This document shows positions 45,105-53,889 of a stretch of 64,000 nt of DNA, one piece after another. Made by a program: the position numbers and the translations under genes. This DNA comes from an uncultured Rubripirellula sp. (lineage in GTDB: Bacteria; Planctomycetota; Planctomycetia; Pirellulales; Pirellulaceae): the NCBI GenBank assembly GCA_938045805.1, contig CALIBL010000077.1, positions 1 to 64,000 of the forward strand, written 5' to 3'. The notes below the pieces were generated by a model. That model did no database searches. It worked only from the letters and a program-made list of their open reading frames with translations, and was not told the DNA's origin. Position 1 is the first letter of the stretch, and each line of letters starts with the position of its first letter.

Positions 45105-45767
45105 ATGGGATCTGCTTATTTGTTGATGCTCGGAGCCTTGCTTTTAGGCATCTTCGCACAGTTTCGGGTCAAATCCGCGTTCAAAAGAATGAGTCAGGTT
45201 CCGGCAGGGTTGAGCGGGGTGCGTGCGGCGCGGCAGATGCTCGATCGAGAAGGTTTGACCGATGTTGGAATCGAAGAGATCGGCGGTGAATTATCGGATC
45301 ATTATGACCCGCGTTCCAAGGTTCTTCGATTGAGTTCGAAGGTTTACCACGGAAATTCCATGGCCGCGGTGGGAGTGGCATGTCATGAGGCGGGCCACGC
45401 GTTACAGGATGCACAGAGCTACGCGCCACTGGTCATTCGAAATCTTGCGGTTCCAACCGCTAATTTCGGTTCTGGGACTGGGATGTTTCTCATCATGATT
45501 GGGGTGTTTACCGGTATGACTGGGCTGATGATGCTCGGTGTAATTTTCTTTACCGCAGTAGTCGCGTTCCAAATCATCAATCTCCCGGTTGAATTTGATG
45601 CGAGTGCTCGCGCGCGTCGAGCACTGGTCGCTCAGGGTATGATTGCTCCAAACGAGGAGCATTACGTTGCAAGTGTTCTGAATGCTGCAGCCTTAACCTA
45701 TGTGGCAGGAACAATCCAATCCATCATGACGCTTATTTATTATTTCATGCTCGCGAGTGACGACTGA
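45105..45767 (+). CDS. YugP-type membrane zinc metallopeptidase
   Basis: 220 residues of the PF04298 (Zn-dependent protease, YugP) family. The first helix is at 5-20, then a soluble part with SGVRAARQMLDREGLTDVGIEE and DHYDPRSKVLRLS, then the zinc motif HEAGH (94-98) in VACHEAGHALQDA, followed by two close membrane helices (FLIMIGVFTGMTGLMMLGVI), LPVEFDASARA with the third ligand region, and a final helix. Usually an integral membrane peptidase of unknown substrate. It ends 19 bases before the stop of nadC, convergently. Confidence 0.9.
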   Translation: MGSAYLLMLGALLLGIFAQFRVKSAFKRMSQVPAGLSGVRAARQMLDREGLTDVGIEEIGGELSDHYDPRSKVLRLSSKVYHGNSMAAVGVACHEAGHALQDAQSYAPLVIRNLAVPTANFGSGTGMFLIMIGVFTGMTGLMMLGVIFFTAVVAFQIINLPVEFDASARARRALVAQGMIAPNEEHYVASVLNAAALTYVAGTIQSIMTLIYYFMLASDD

Positions 45768-45786
45768 TCGAGCTCAGGGCTTTTGG

Positions 45787-46731
45787 TCAACCGTTTGGAG
45801 TCCAGTCAAGTCCGAGATCGAGGGAGGTCGCTTGGTGAGTCAATGCACCACTGCTGATCCGATCTACACCTGTGGCCGCAATCTGTCTGATGGTGTCGAT
45901 CCGAACATTGCCTGATGCTTCAAGTTGCACAGACGAAGCAACCTTGTTGCGCAAACTGACTGCCGTTCGAAGATCGACCAGCGTAAAGTTATCTAGTAAC
46001 ACAATGTCTGGAGATTCTGGTAAGACTTGTTGGAGTTGTTCCAGTGTGTCGACTTCGACTTCCACCATGTTGGGAGTTGGCATGGAGTTGACTTGGCCAT
46101 TTCGCCAATCGACGGCACGTCTGGTGGCATCAGCCACAGAGAGGGGTTGATCAGCGGTGCCTGCCAGTGCGAGGTGGTTATCTTTGATCAAGAACCCGTC
46201 GTGGAGGCCGGTCCGATGATTGTGAGCACCCCCGCAACGTACCGCATACTTTTCGAGCAATCGCAATCCAGGTGTCGTTTTTCGAGTGTCATACAGTCTG
46301 GTGGTGTGGCTGTTCATCTCGTTGACATACTTTGCGGTCAGGGTTGCAATTCCGCATAACCGAGAGATGAGATTCAGGATGGTGCGTTCAGCGGTTAATA
46401 AGTCGCGGACATTGCCGCAAAGACGGATTAGCTCCTGTCCTGTTTCAAATTGCGAGCCATCTTCGATCAAACATTCTGCGAGCAAATCAGCTTCAAATTC
46501 ACTGAGGATCCAAGGGACTGTTACGAGTCCAGCGGCGGTGCCACACTCTCTCGCCACAACGGCACATGCTCCGGACTGATCAGGTTGGATCAAGCAAACG
46601 GTTGTCCAATCGAAGGATCGATCCAGATCTTCGTGGATTGCAAGTCGAACCAAGTGACGTGTGGCTTGTTCTAAATCCCGATCCGCTATGACCTCGCGAT
46701 AGTCGTTCGGATTTGCAGTTGGATGATTCAT
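45787..46731 (-). CDS. nadC: Nicotinate-nucleotide pyrophosphorylase (quinolinate phosphoribosyltransferase)
   Basis: Makes nicotinate mononucleotide from quinolinate and PRPP in de novo NAD synthesis. 314 residues. Motifs: LAIHEDLDRSFDWTT near 32, LTAERTILNLISRLCGIAT near 112, the TRKTTPGLRLLEKYAVRCGG loop near 148, NHRTGLHDGFLIKDNHL near 172, VEVEVDTLEQL and IVLLDNFT. All key basic residues of the family are present. No nadA or nadB is nearby. Confidence 0.95.
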   Translation of the reverse strand: MNHPTANPNDYREVIADRDLEQATRHLVRLAIHEDLDRSFDWTTVCLIQPDQSGACAVVARECGTAAGLVTVPWILSEFEADLLAECLIEDGSQFETGQELIRLCGNVRDLLTAERTILNLISRLCGIATLTAKYVNEMNSHTTRLYDTRKTTPGLRLLEKYAVRCGGAHNHRTGLHDGFLIKDNHLALAGTADQPLSVADATRRAVDWRNGQVNSMPTPNMVEVEVDTLEQLQQVLPESPDIVLLDNFTLVDLRTAVSLRNKVASSVQLEASGNVRIDTIRQIAATGVDRISSGALTHQATSLDLGLDWTPNG

Positions 46732-46848
46732 GAGCTTATCGTGCTGCTTGTTCAGATGGGCGATTCATGAGCGAAGTCGCAAGAGAGTCTCCCGCAACGA
46801 TTCAGATCCTAACAGACTTTCTGAATCCTGCGATGCAGGGAGCGACCG

Positions 46849-46866
46849 GACACGGCTAGCCGTGTC
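46849..46866. repeat. Perfect 18-base palindrome upstream of nadC
   Basis: GACACGGCTAGCCGTGTC is its own reverse complement. It lies in the 248-base divergent gap between nadC (minus) and the helix-hairpin-helix gene (plus), about 120 bases from the nadC start. It could be an operator; no regulator is adjacent. Confidence 0.55.
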
Positions 46867-46979
46867 GCCGATCATTCCCTGCTTCTGGTGACCAAATCTT
46901 CCCGAGTTGGCCGCTGCATGGTGTCGATTCTGGTTTGCCTCGGATCTGAAGTGAGCGATGATTCAAGGATTCGTCGTCA

Positions 46980-47438
46980 ATGAAAAATCGTCGGGATAGG
47001 TGCATCGCATTGAACAGAAACGCTGATGAAATCGACCGTAGTGGGCATCCTTACTTTCCGATTGGTGTCTTGGTGGTTTGCGTTTGTCAATGTTGTGCTT
47101 TTGGGAGATTGCAATGGGACCATCACTACTCCGGTGGTGCGAGGCGCGCCGTTGACATCTTTTTAGAAAGAAAATCGCAGGGGCGTTCGCTCATTGATAT
47201 CGATCTAAATTCAGCGGACGTATCAGAATTAACACTTCTGCCGAAGATTGGGCCGGTGCTTGCCGAGCGGATTAGGGTTTATCGGTCAGAACACGGCGCA
47301 TTCAAATCCATTGAGGATCTTCAGATGGTTCGCGGTGTTGGTCCAAAAACAATTGATGAAATTCGCACAATTGCCGTGGCTCAACCTCTCATTTTGGATC
47401 ATCAAACGGTCGAAGTTCTGGCCGAGGTGTTAGACTAA
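46980..47438 (+). CDS. ComEA-like helix-hairpin-helix protein with one membrane anchor
   Basis: 152 residues. A membrane segment near 26-42 (FPIGVLVVCVCQCCAFG) leads to a ComEA-like double HhH domain at 76-135: DLNSADVSELTLLPKIGPVLAERI then FKSIEDLQMVRGVGPKTIDEI. ComEA proteins bind incoming DNA at the outer face of the membrane during natural transformation. The membrane-anchored form here fits, but no other competence genes are in the window, so a general DNA-binding role is also possible. Confidence 0.85.
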   Translation: MKNRRDRCIALNRNADEIDRSGHPYFPIGVLVVCVCQCCAFGRLQWDHHYSGGARRAVDIFLERKSQGRSLIDIDLNSADVSELTLLPKIGPVLAERIRVYRSEHGAFKSIEDLQMVRGVGPKTIDEIRTIAVAQPLILDHQTVEVLAEVLD

Positions 47439-47584
47439 ATGAGGTGGTGCAGGTTCACTGTTCCCGCCAAGAAGGCCAATACGATGAGACGCTGATTGGC
47501 AGGGGCTCTTCCTGCAACGATTGAACCCCATTACGTTTGTACGATCCTCCGACCACTTACTGCATCTGCCCCAGTACAAATTTG

Positions 47585-49723
47585 ATGTCTAGTTTTTTAT
47601 CTAGCGATGAGTCGAAGGATATCTCGCTTCCGGGCACCTTCCAGTTGCAGCAGCCATTTCCGCCTGCTGGTGATCAACCGCAGGCAATCGAGGCTTTGAC
47701 GAAAGGTTTTCGTGAAGGGCGTTCCACTCAGGTGTTGCTCGGCGCAACCGGTACGGGCAAGACTTACACCATGGCCAACGTGATCGCTAACCTTGGTAGG
47801 CCAGCGTTGGTCCTGAGTCACAATAAAACGTTGGCCGCTCAGCTATATAGTGAATTTAAAGAGTTCTTTCCGGAGAATGCGGTTCACTACTTTGTGAGCT
47901 ATTACGATTATTACCAGCCAGAGGCCTACATCCCGCAAAGGGACGTTTACATTGAAAAAGACGCGTCAATCAATGAGGAAATTGATCGTTTGAGATTGGC
48001 TACCACCAGTTCATTGGTCAGCCGTCGAGATGTGGTCATTGTGGCTTCGGTTAGCAGTATCTATGGCTTAGGCTCGCCCAAAGATTATAAGGAACTGATT
48101 GTTCCGATTCATCGTGGCGAACAGATACGAAGAGATCATCTGTTGATGAAGTTCGTTGAGGTTCTCTATGAGCGTAATGATGTAGCGTTTGAGAGGGGTA
48201 AATTCAGAGTTCGTGGTGATTCGATCGAGCTTTGGCCAAGTTACGAAGAGTTTGCTTATCGTATTGAAATGTGGGGGGATGAAATTGAGCAGATTTCGAT
48301 CATCAAGCCCGTCTCCGGAGAAACCATCAAGACACTTGATCATCTTTACATCTATCCAGCGCGGCATTTCGTGATGCCCGAAGATAGGGTTCAGCAGGCG
48401 TTGAAGGTCATTCGAGAAGAGTTGGCCGAGCAACTCGAGGTGTTCCAGTCGCAGGGGAAGTTGCTTGAGGCTCAGCGGTTAGCAGCTCGCACTCGCTTTG
48501 ATCTTGAGATGCTTGCTGAGGTTGGGCACTGTCCGGGGATCGAAAATTACAGTCGCCCCCTGTCTGGAAAACCACCCGGTGCTACCCCCGATACCCTTTA
48601 TGACTTTTTCCCTGATGACTTTGTCACGTTCGTCGATGAGTCTCACGTGACCATTCCTCAGGTGAGAGCAATGTACGCAGGTGATCGAAGTAGAAAAGAA
48701 ACCCTCGTTGGGCACGGTTTTCGATTGCCCAGCGCATTGGACAATCGACCTCTTAAATTTGAAGAGTGGGAAAAAAGAACGCAACAGATTTGCTTTGTTA
48801 GCGCAACACCAGCTGATTATGAACTTGAGAGAACCCAGGGCGAAGTCATTGAGCAGATCATTCGTCCAACGGGATTACTTGATCCCGTCGTTGAAGTGCT
48901 GTCAGCTCGTGGCCAAGTAAAGCATCTACTCGATGAAATACGTTCCCGTGCTGAACGCGATGAGCGTGTCCTGGTTACAGCTCTTACGAAGCGACTTGCT
49001 GAGGATTTAGCGACCTTCTTTCAAGAGCAAAATGTACGGTGCCGCTGGCTTCACAGTGAGTTAGATGCTTTTGAGCGAGTTGAGTTGCTAAAGGACCTTC
49101 GGACGGGTTGCTTTGATTGTCTTGTGGGGGTCAATTTGCTGCGTGAAGGACTCGATCTGCCTGAAGTTTCGCTGGTCGCCATCCTCGATGCAGACAAAGA
49201 GGGTTTTCTAAGAAGTGAAACGAGTCTGGTGCAAACGATCGGGCGTGCTGCCCGAAACGCTAATTCCAAAGTGATTCTTTATGCTGACAAAGTGACTGAG
49301 GCGATGCGATTCGCGATCGATGAGACAGAGCGTCGTCGAGCAATTCAGCAAAAGTACAATGAAGAGCATGGCATCACTCCTCAGACTGTTCGCAATGCAG
49401 TGAAGGCTGGGATAGAGACCGATGCGGCGAAACGTAGGCAGACAGCGGTTGCGGCTCAAGACAATGCCGAAGCTCAGTACATCACCATTGAGTATGTTGA
49501 ATCAGTGGAACGTGAGATGCTAGCTGCAGCCGAAGCATTGGAATTCGAAAAGGCTGCATCATTACGCGATCGGGTGCTGCAACTCAAAGAGAACCTAGGT
49601 AAGCCACTCAGTGAGATCGAGTTATCAAAAAGCCAAACGGGAAGTGGGAGTCGAAAACGTGGCCGTAAAGGTTTACGTCCAAAGCGTGGGGGAACAAAAG
49701 TACCTCGCCCCAAAAAACACTAG
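47585..49723 (+). CDS. uvrB: UvrABC system protein B
   Basis: About 712 residues from ATG 47585 (TTG 47537 would add 16). Damage-recognition helicase-like ATPase of nucleotide excision repair. Motifs: Walker A GATGTGKT (53-60), the beta-hairpin region YYDYYQPEAYIPQRDVYIEKD, VDESH (Walker B) near 325, RPTGLLDPVVEV, then QTIGRAARNANSKVILYAD. The C-terminal UVR domain (EREMLAAAEALEFEKAASLRDRV) is present, followed by a basic tail KRGRKGLRPKRGGTKVPRP. No LexA-like box was recognised in the 146-base upstream gap. Confidence 0.97.
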   Translation: MSSFLSSDESKDISLPGTFQLQQPFPPAGDQPQAIEALTKGFREGRSTQVLLGATGTGKTYTMANVIANLGRPALVLSHNKTLAAQLYSEFKEFFPENAVHYFVSYYDYYQPEAYIPQRDVYIEKDASINEEIDRLRLATTSSLVSRRDVVIVASVSSIYGLGSPKDYKELIVPIHRGEQIRRDHLLMKFVEVLYERNDVAFERGKFRVRGDSIELWPSYEEFAYRIEMWGDEIEQISIIKPVSGETIKTLDHLYIYPARHFVMPEDRVQQALKVIREELAEQLEVFQSQGKLLEAQRLAARTRFDLEMLAEVGHCPGIENYSRPLSGKPPGATPDTLYDFFPDDFVTFVDESHVTIPQVRAMYAGDRSRKETLVGHGFRLPSALDNRPLKFEEWEKRTQQICFVSATPADYELERTQGEVIEQIIRPTGLLDPVVEVLSARGQVKHLLDEIRSRAERDERVLVTALTKRLAEDLATFFQEQNVRCRWLHSELDAFERVELLKDLRTGCFDCLVGVNLLREGLDLPEVSLVAILDADKEGFLRSETSLVQTIGRAARNANSKVILYADKVTEAMRFAIDETERRRAIQQKYNEEHGITPQTVRNAVKAGIETDAAKRRQTAVAAQDNAEAQYITIEYVESVEREMLAAAEALEFEKAASLRDRVLQLKENLGKPLSEIELSKSQTGSGSRKRGRKGLRPKRGGTKVPRPKKH

Positions 49724-49764
49724 GAGATTATGAGTCTTTAAACTGATCTCGTGCGGGCTGAGAT

Positions 49765-51165
49765 TTAGGCCGCTCGCCTTTGCCGTTTGAGCTGTTTTCG
49801 TAACCTTCGACGTTCCGACTTATTCATCGATCCCCAATCGATATCATCCTCTTGGATCGTTTCGTCCTTTGAATCCTCATGCCTTAGTTCAAGGTTGTCA
49901 TCCACCGACGGTTGGAAGGTTGGAATAGCAGTCTCTTGCTCTGCGACGGTCTCTTGGTCCTCTTGGATGCCGATTGCTTTAGCAGAAGGTTTGTTGTGTG
50001 TGGTGGGGTCAGTTGAGCGAGGCTTTCGTCTCGACCACCAACGCTTGGTTGTACCCTGGGGCGGCTCTTGATTACCTGCAGGATGGTTATGGTTGGCTTC
50101 TTTTAATGTCTCCGAGCAGGAGGGTGCCTCATTCGATTCGATTTTGCGATTGGCTCTGACGCGTTTGATCCAGTCGACTAGGGTCATTGGAGAAAGGTAT
50201 CGCATGAGCGTACCAACGAAAGTAGTTGGGTTGCGTGACAGAGATGTCTTCTCGCATGCTTTTTCATCATCGGAGTCCGTACTGATTTGGGTATGAGGTT
50301 TTGCATTTGCCTCGATCTTGTCAATTTGACGGACCTGACGATAAACCTTTCTCAGGTAGACCACCAAGCAAACAAATACTGCGCTCATTCCCATCAGGCT
50401 TGAACTGTTTGCCAGCAACCAGAAACTCGGAGTGGATACATCAACCGGACGCCACGCCGCGAATTCACCGATACTAAGGAAGATGCATCCTGCAAGAAGA
50501 AAGCAAGCAGAATAAATGTATTGTTTTGTTTCCAAGAAAAGCCGAATGGCAAGTGCTATGCCCGTGATATCAATAACAAGGCGAGTCCAATCCGCTCCTG
50601 AGAGTAGGACGCGTTGACCTAAAGCTGCATCGATTAACGCCCCACTCCATCCGGCGAGGTCGGTCGTTAAATTGAATACTTGCAGAGTTAAGAGCAAAGC
50701 GGCGAATCTCCAGACACGATACCTTCCTCCAAAATCGTCGTTGCGATATCGCCGTAGCTGGTAGATCATTAACGCCGAGCCGGCGGAGCAGACGGTCAAG
50801 ATGAGCAACATGAGTTGGCCGAAGCTGCTGGGTTGATCAATTTTAAGCGGTCTTGCTATCTCGGGGTGGTTCAACAAAAACGCGGAGGTGGCGGTCTGAT
50901 AATGGCCAAAACAAATGAGAAAAGCGATTCCAAACGTGATCGCAATCAATCCAAGCAGACTACCGCGGTGAATCGGTACAAGTGAAAACCAGCGTGAACG
51001 CAGACGCCGTTTGACACGGGCGCCGTACGCACTTGGGGAGCGGCGAGCTGCTCTACGATGATCGGGATCGTTCCGAGATCCTCCATCTGGATCATGCGCG
51101 TGCGGACGCATGGAGCTGAATAGAACCCTCCTGCGGCGATCAATGCTACGTCGCTCGACCGTCAT
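49765..51165 (-). CDS. Polytopic membrane protein with long charged C-terminal tail
   Basis: About 467 residues from ATG 51165 (the frame reaches TTG 51285; ATG 51111 is another option). Not recognised. A basic N-terminus (RRSIDRRRRVLF, RRAARRSP) is followed by about six to seven helices, for example SLLGLIAITFGIAFLICFGHY and LMLLILTVCSAGSALMIYQL. The last 200 residues are soluble and rich in Glu, Asp, Thr and Lys, ending SERRRLRKQLKRQRRAA. The tail is unusual in length and charge pattern. It ends convergently 41 bases from uvrB. Confidence 0.65.
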   Translation of the reverse strand: MTVERRSIDRRRRVLFSSMRPHAHDPDGGSRNDPDHRRAARRSPSAYGARVKRRLRSRWFSLVPIHRGSLLGLIAITFGIAFLICFGHYQTATSAFLLNHPEIARPLKIDQPSSFGQLMLLILTVCSAGSALMIYQLRRYRNDDFGGRYRVWRFAALLLTLQVFNLTTDLAGWSGALIDAALGQRVLLSGADWTRLVIDITGIALAIRLFLETKQYIYSACFLLAGCIFLSIGEFAAWRPVDVSTPSFWLLANSSSLMGMSAVFVCLVVYLRKVYRQVRQIDKIEANAKPHTQISTDSDDEKACEKTSLSRNPTTFVGTLMRYLSPMTLVDWIKRVRANRKIESNEAPSCSETLKEANHNHPAGNQEPPQGTTKRWWSRRKPRSTDPTTHNKPSAKAIGIQEDQETVAEQETAIPTFQPSVDDNLELRHEDSKDETIQEDDIDWGSMNKSERRRLRKQLKRQRRAA

Positions 51166-51543
51166 CTGCTTCAACTTTCTCCGAGAAGATAAATGTCTGC
51201 GCGGCGATTGCCTCGTAAGCGAATCAGGTCGAAGACTTTCGACCCAAAGTCCATCGCCGCAGGGGCTCGATGCCTCGGTTGCCAAGTACTTCGGTAGCTT
51301 GGTGACTCAGGAACGCAGCCCAGCTCTAACTCCGCACATCCTTCGTCATCGGTTTCTAAAGATCGCTGACACTAGAAAAACGGGAGACAAGGTATCAATG
51401 TTGCGAAATTGATATCAAACGGGGCCGCCTTGGATTGAGAGGCACTCTTGGTTGTTTGCGTTTGGTAATGAGAAAGACGAGGGGTTAGGAGGAGTTTATC
51501 AGCCGTCAGAGTCGTTGCAGATGCTCTGTCCGCATGGAGCGAG
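51166..51543. other. Gap upstream of the charged-tail membrane protein
   Basis: 378 bases. The minus-strand frame of the membrane protein continues to 51285 but without an ATG. A plus-strand open frame here has no coding signature. I see no terminator or RNA gene. Confidence 0.4.
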
Positions 51544-52155
51544 CTAAAACATGACGCTGATGATGGTCAGAGCCAAGATTGCGAAGCCGGCTGCAATCTT
51601 GCCGAATGTTCCTAAGGTGCGTCCCCAAAATGCGGCTTGTCCGACTGCCCACGTCTCCTGCCATGCTTTACCTTCGGAACGCTCGCCATAGATTGCTCCG
51701 GCCATCGCACCGAGCCCGGCGAACAGAATGGCTGCAATGATGGGGCCGATGATTGGAATTGGCACACCCATTAAAGCACCAAGCAATGCGCCACCAAAGG
51801 AGCCCAGTACTGCGTAGGTCGTTGATTTACGACTCGCCCCCGCCCTTCTCGCACCCAAGGCGCTGGCTGCAAACTCCACGGCTTCCCCCGCAATTGCTAG
51901 CATTGCAGCCACAGCTACCGTGCTGAATCCGATCTCGGTGCGTCCAGTTTGGGGACCCAGCCAAGCAAAGCTTCCCAGCAACAGAACCATGATCCAGTTT
52001 CCGGGTAATGCGACTAGGTTCCCCGCCCACGCCACGGCGCATAGGAGAATGATCGTCAATGCGATCCCAACTGTACCGACAGAATCTATCCAGGGTATCC
52101 AGTGAGTCTCGCTGATGCAGGTCACCATGTGGATGGGGTCGGAGATTGGTAACAT
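51544..52155 (-). CDS. DUF456 family membrane protein
   Basis: 203 residues. Helices: VGIALTIILLCAVAWAGNLVALPGNWIMVLLLGSF, then FSTVAVAAMLAIAGEAVEFAAS, a Gly-rich run SFGGALLGALMGVPIPIIGPIIAAILFAGLGAMAGAIYGE, and a last helix GFAILALTIISVMF. This is the DUF456 pattern, with its paired Gly-rich helices. Function is unknown. It lies alone between the unknown membrane protein and the divergent HNH gene. Confidence 0.88.
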   Translation of the reverse strand: MLPISDPIHMVTCISETHWIPWIDSVGTVGIALTIILLCAVAWAGNLVALPGNWIMVLLLGSFAWLGPQTGRTEIGFSTVAVAAMLAIAGEAVEFAASALGARRAGASRKSTTYAVLGSFGGALLGALMGVPIPIIGPIIAAILFAGLGAMAGAIYGERSEGKAWQETWAVGQAAFWGRTLGTFGKIAAGFAILALTIISVMF

Positions 52156-52369
52156 GTAGTGCCAATTACAATGGGCGGCAATCGAAGGTTGTCATCCGTC
52201 TGGGATCACTTCGCAGTTAATCATTCTTCTTCGCGGCGGTCAACACGGCGAAGTTTGGGGTGAAAAAGGGTATCGGTTGCACGCGATGTGAGTTCCGGCA
52301 TCAACTGCAGCGGAGACTGCTGCTGGATAGACATTACAGAGCCGAATCGCAACGTCCCGGAGAAAGCTG

Positions 52370-52984
52370 GTGTCGGAAAGCCTACTTGATACTAATGTTT
52401 TGGTTCTGAATCGTTTTTTCATGGCCGTTCGCGTGATCGATGTGCGACGGGCTTTCACGCTTCTATGTCGAGATTGTGCCGAAGTCATCGAGATGGAGGA
52501 AGGGGCACCGTTTCAGAGCTACGATTTCGAAAGCTGGTGTGAACTCAGTGAGTTGACCGCCATGGATAAGCAACCAGGCGAAGAGTATGTGAGAACGGTC
52601 AGACTAGAACTTCGCGTTCCTCGAATCCTGAGATTGACTCGCTTTGAGAAAATGCCGTCGCAGACCGTTCGCTTCAACCGTAAGAATTTGTTTGCCCGCG
52701 ATGAAAATACATGTCAGTATTGTGGGAAGCGATCGTCCTCGGCTCAGCTGAGCATGGATCATGTGATCCCTAGAGCCCAAGGAGGTCGCACTTCTTGGGA
52801 AAATATTGTTTGCTGCTGTCTGCGGTGCAATGGTCGCAAAGGCGGTCGAACACCGAAGGAGGCGCAGATGAAACTTCTCCGCCAACCAGCAAAACCACGA
52901 GTGAATCCACTCATGGAGCAATCGATAGAAGATCCTCGCTACACCAGTTGGAGGACATTTCTTCCAACTGGCAATAAAAATTAA
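52370..52984 (+). CDS. HNH endonuclease family protein
   Basis: 204 residues from GTG 52370, with GGAG 7 bases upstream. The N-terminal half (LVLNRFFMAVRVIDVRRAFTLLCRDCAEVIE) is the conserved leader of a housekeeping-like HNH family common in planctomycetes and cyanobacteria. The HNH core is at about 115-165: CQYCGKRSSSAQLSMDHVIPRAQGG, ENIVCCCLRCNGRKGGR, with two zinc CxxC pairs and the HNH Asp-His. Role is unknown; it does not sit next to a methylase, so it is unlikely to be a restriction enzyme. Confidence 0.9.
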   Translation: MSESLLDTNVLVLNRFFMAVRVIDVRRAFTLLCRDCAEVIEMEEGAPFQSYDFESWCELSELTAMDKQPGEEYVRTVRLELRVPRILRLTRFEKMPSQTVRFNRKNLFARDENTCQYCGKRSSSAQLSMDHVIPRAQGGRTSWENIVCCCLRCNGRKGGRTPKEAQMKLLRQPAKPRVNPLMEQSIEDPRYTSWRTFLPTGNKN

Positions 52985-53074
52985 TTTAGCGTCAGGATTC
53001 TTCGGAGATGCGACTCCCCGCGAAAGCCTATCGCGTCACCTGCGCGGATCAACGGGCAACCGTATTTGATTTGC

Positions 53075-53359
53075 CTATTCGTCAGCCAATGGTTCTTTCT
53101 TCTCGGTGAGCACTTCACACTCACCGGACTCGGCCTTGCTGGCATTCAACTCGATGTAACTCTTCCACTCTTCTGGAACATTGTCCTCATGGAAGATCGC
53201 TTCCACGGGACATTCTGGAACGCACGCCTCGCAGTCAATGCACTCTTCCGGATGGATGTAAAGCATCTGATCGCCCTCGTAGAAGCATTCCACGGGGCAA
53301 ACGACAACGCAATCGGTGTATTTGCATCCGGAGCAAGGTTCGGCGACGACATGAGTCAT
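53075..53359 (-). CDS. fdxA: 7Fe ferredoxin
   Basis: 94 residues. The N-terminal cluster has C9, C12, C17, C21 and C25 in [21 protein letters not shown], and the second has [15 protein letters not shown], the pattern of Azotobacter FdI-type [3Fe-4S][4Fe-4S] ferredoxins. Soluble cytoplasmic electron carrier. The C-terminus is acidic. The adjacent sulfite reductase (61944) is not close enough to call a partner. Confidence 0.93.
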   Translation of the reverse strand: MTHVVAEPCSGCKYTDCVVVCPVECFYEGDQMLYIHPEECIDCEACVPECPVEAIFHEDNVPEEWKSYIELNASKAESGECEVLTEKKEPLADE

Positions 53360-53889
53360 AATCTCATCCTTTTGCTGTTATTTCAGGCTCTTTTGGGCAA
53401 ACGCGGTCGGAGCTACATCGTCGGTCCGAGTCACCCATCTCGTGCGAAAAAAATGATCCGCTTTCTAATGTATCGACATGACAATCGTGAACACTCAACT
53501 GGATTACCAGAGAATTCATCTCATGAAGTTTATCGATATGGTTCTCGGAGGGTAGTTGTAAGCGTCAAAAAAGTGAAGCGAGATTTTTGAGAACTCAAAT
53601 TACGGGAATCTGGAGCTGAATTCTCATTCCAAAAATGAGGCAAAACGGTCATTTTGGGGGTGTTGACGCTCTTTGATTCCATAAATTTTAAATCTCCGTA
53701 GGGTATCGACTCACGATGGTTGCGATTGAGGCCAGCTCACTAACCCCGTTTGTAGTCTGTTCGAGTGTCTCTTTGCCCACTTTGAAGCGTTGCGAAGAGC
53801 TCCTATTCTTCGTGGGAAGCACTTGTCATGCTTTAACAGGTTGTCCAAGTGCGTTCCTTTGTTTTCCCTAATGCAAGCCGGTTCCGATC
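53360..53889. other. Divergent intergenic region upstream of the rRNA methyltransferase
   Basis: 530 bases. No reading frame with coding character and no tRNA. A TTGACG (53663-53668) lies in an AT-rich stretch, but no good -10 is found at normal spacing, so no promoter is claimed. Confidence 0.4.

Noticed and set aside
51110..51412. Plus-strand frame of 100 codons in the gap above the charged-tail membrane protein
   Set aside because: No coding features, and it overlaps the opposite gene's start.
53066..53590. Plus-strand frame of 174 codons over the ferredoxin gene
   Set aside because: Opposite-strand shadow of the ferredoxin; the Cys motifs on the minus strand settle it.
53663..53693. TTGACG with an AT-rich stretch, promoter-like
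   Set aside because: Best -10 (TTAAAT) is 19 bases away with four matches; too weak.
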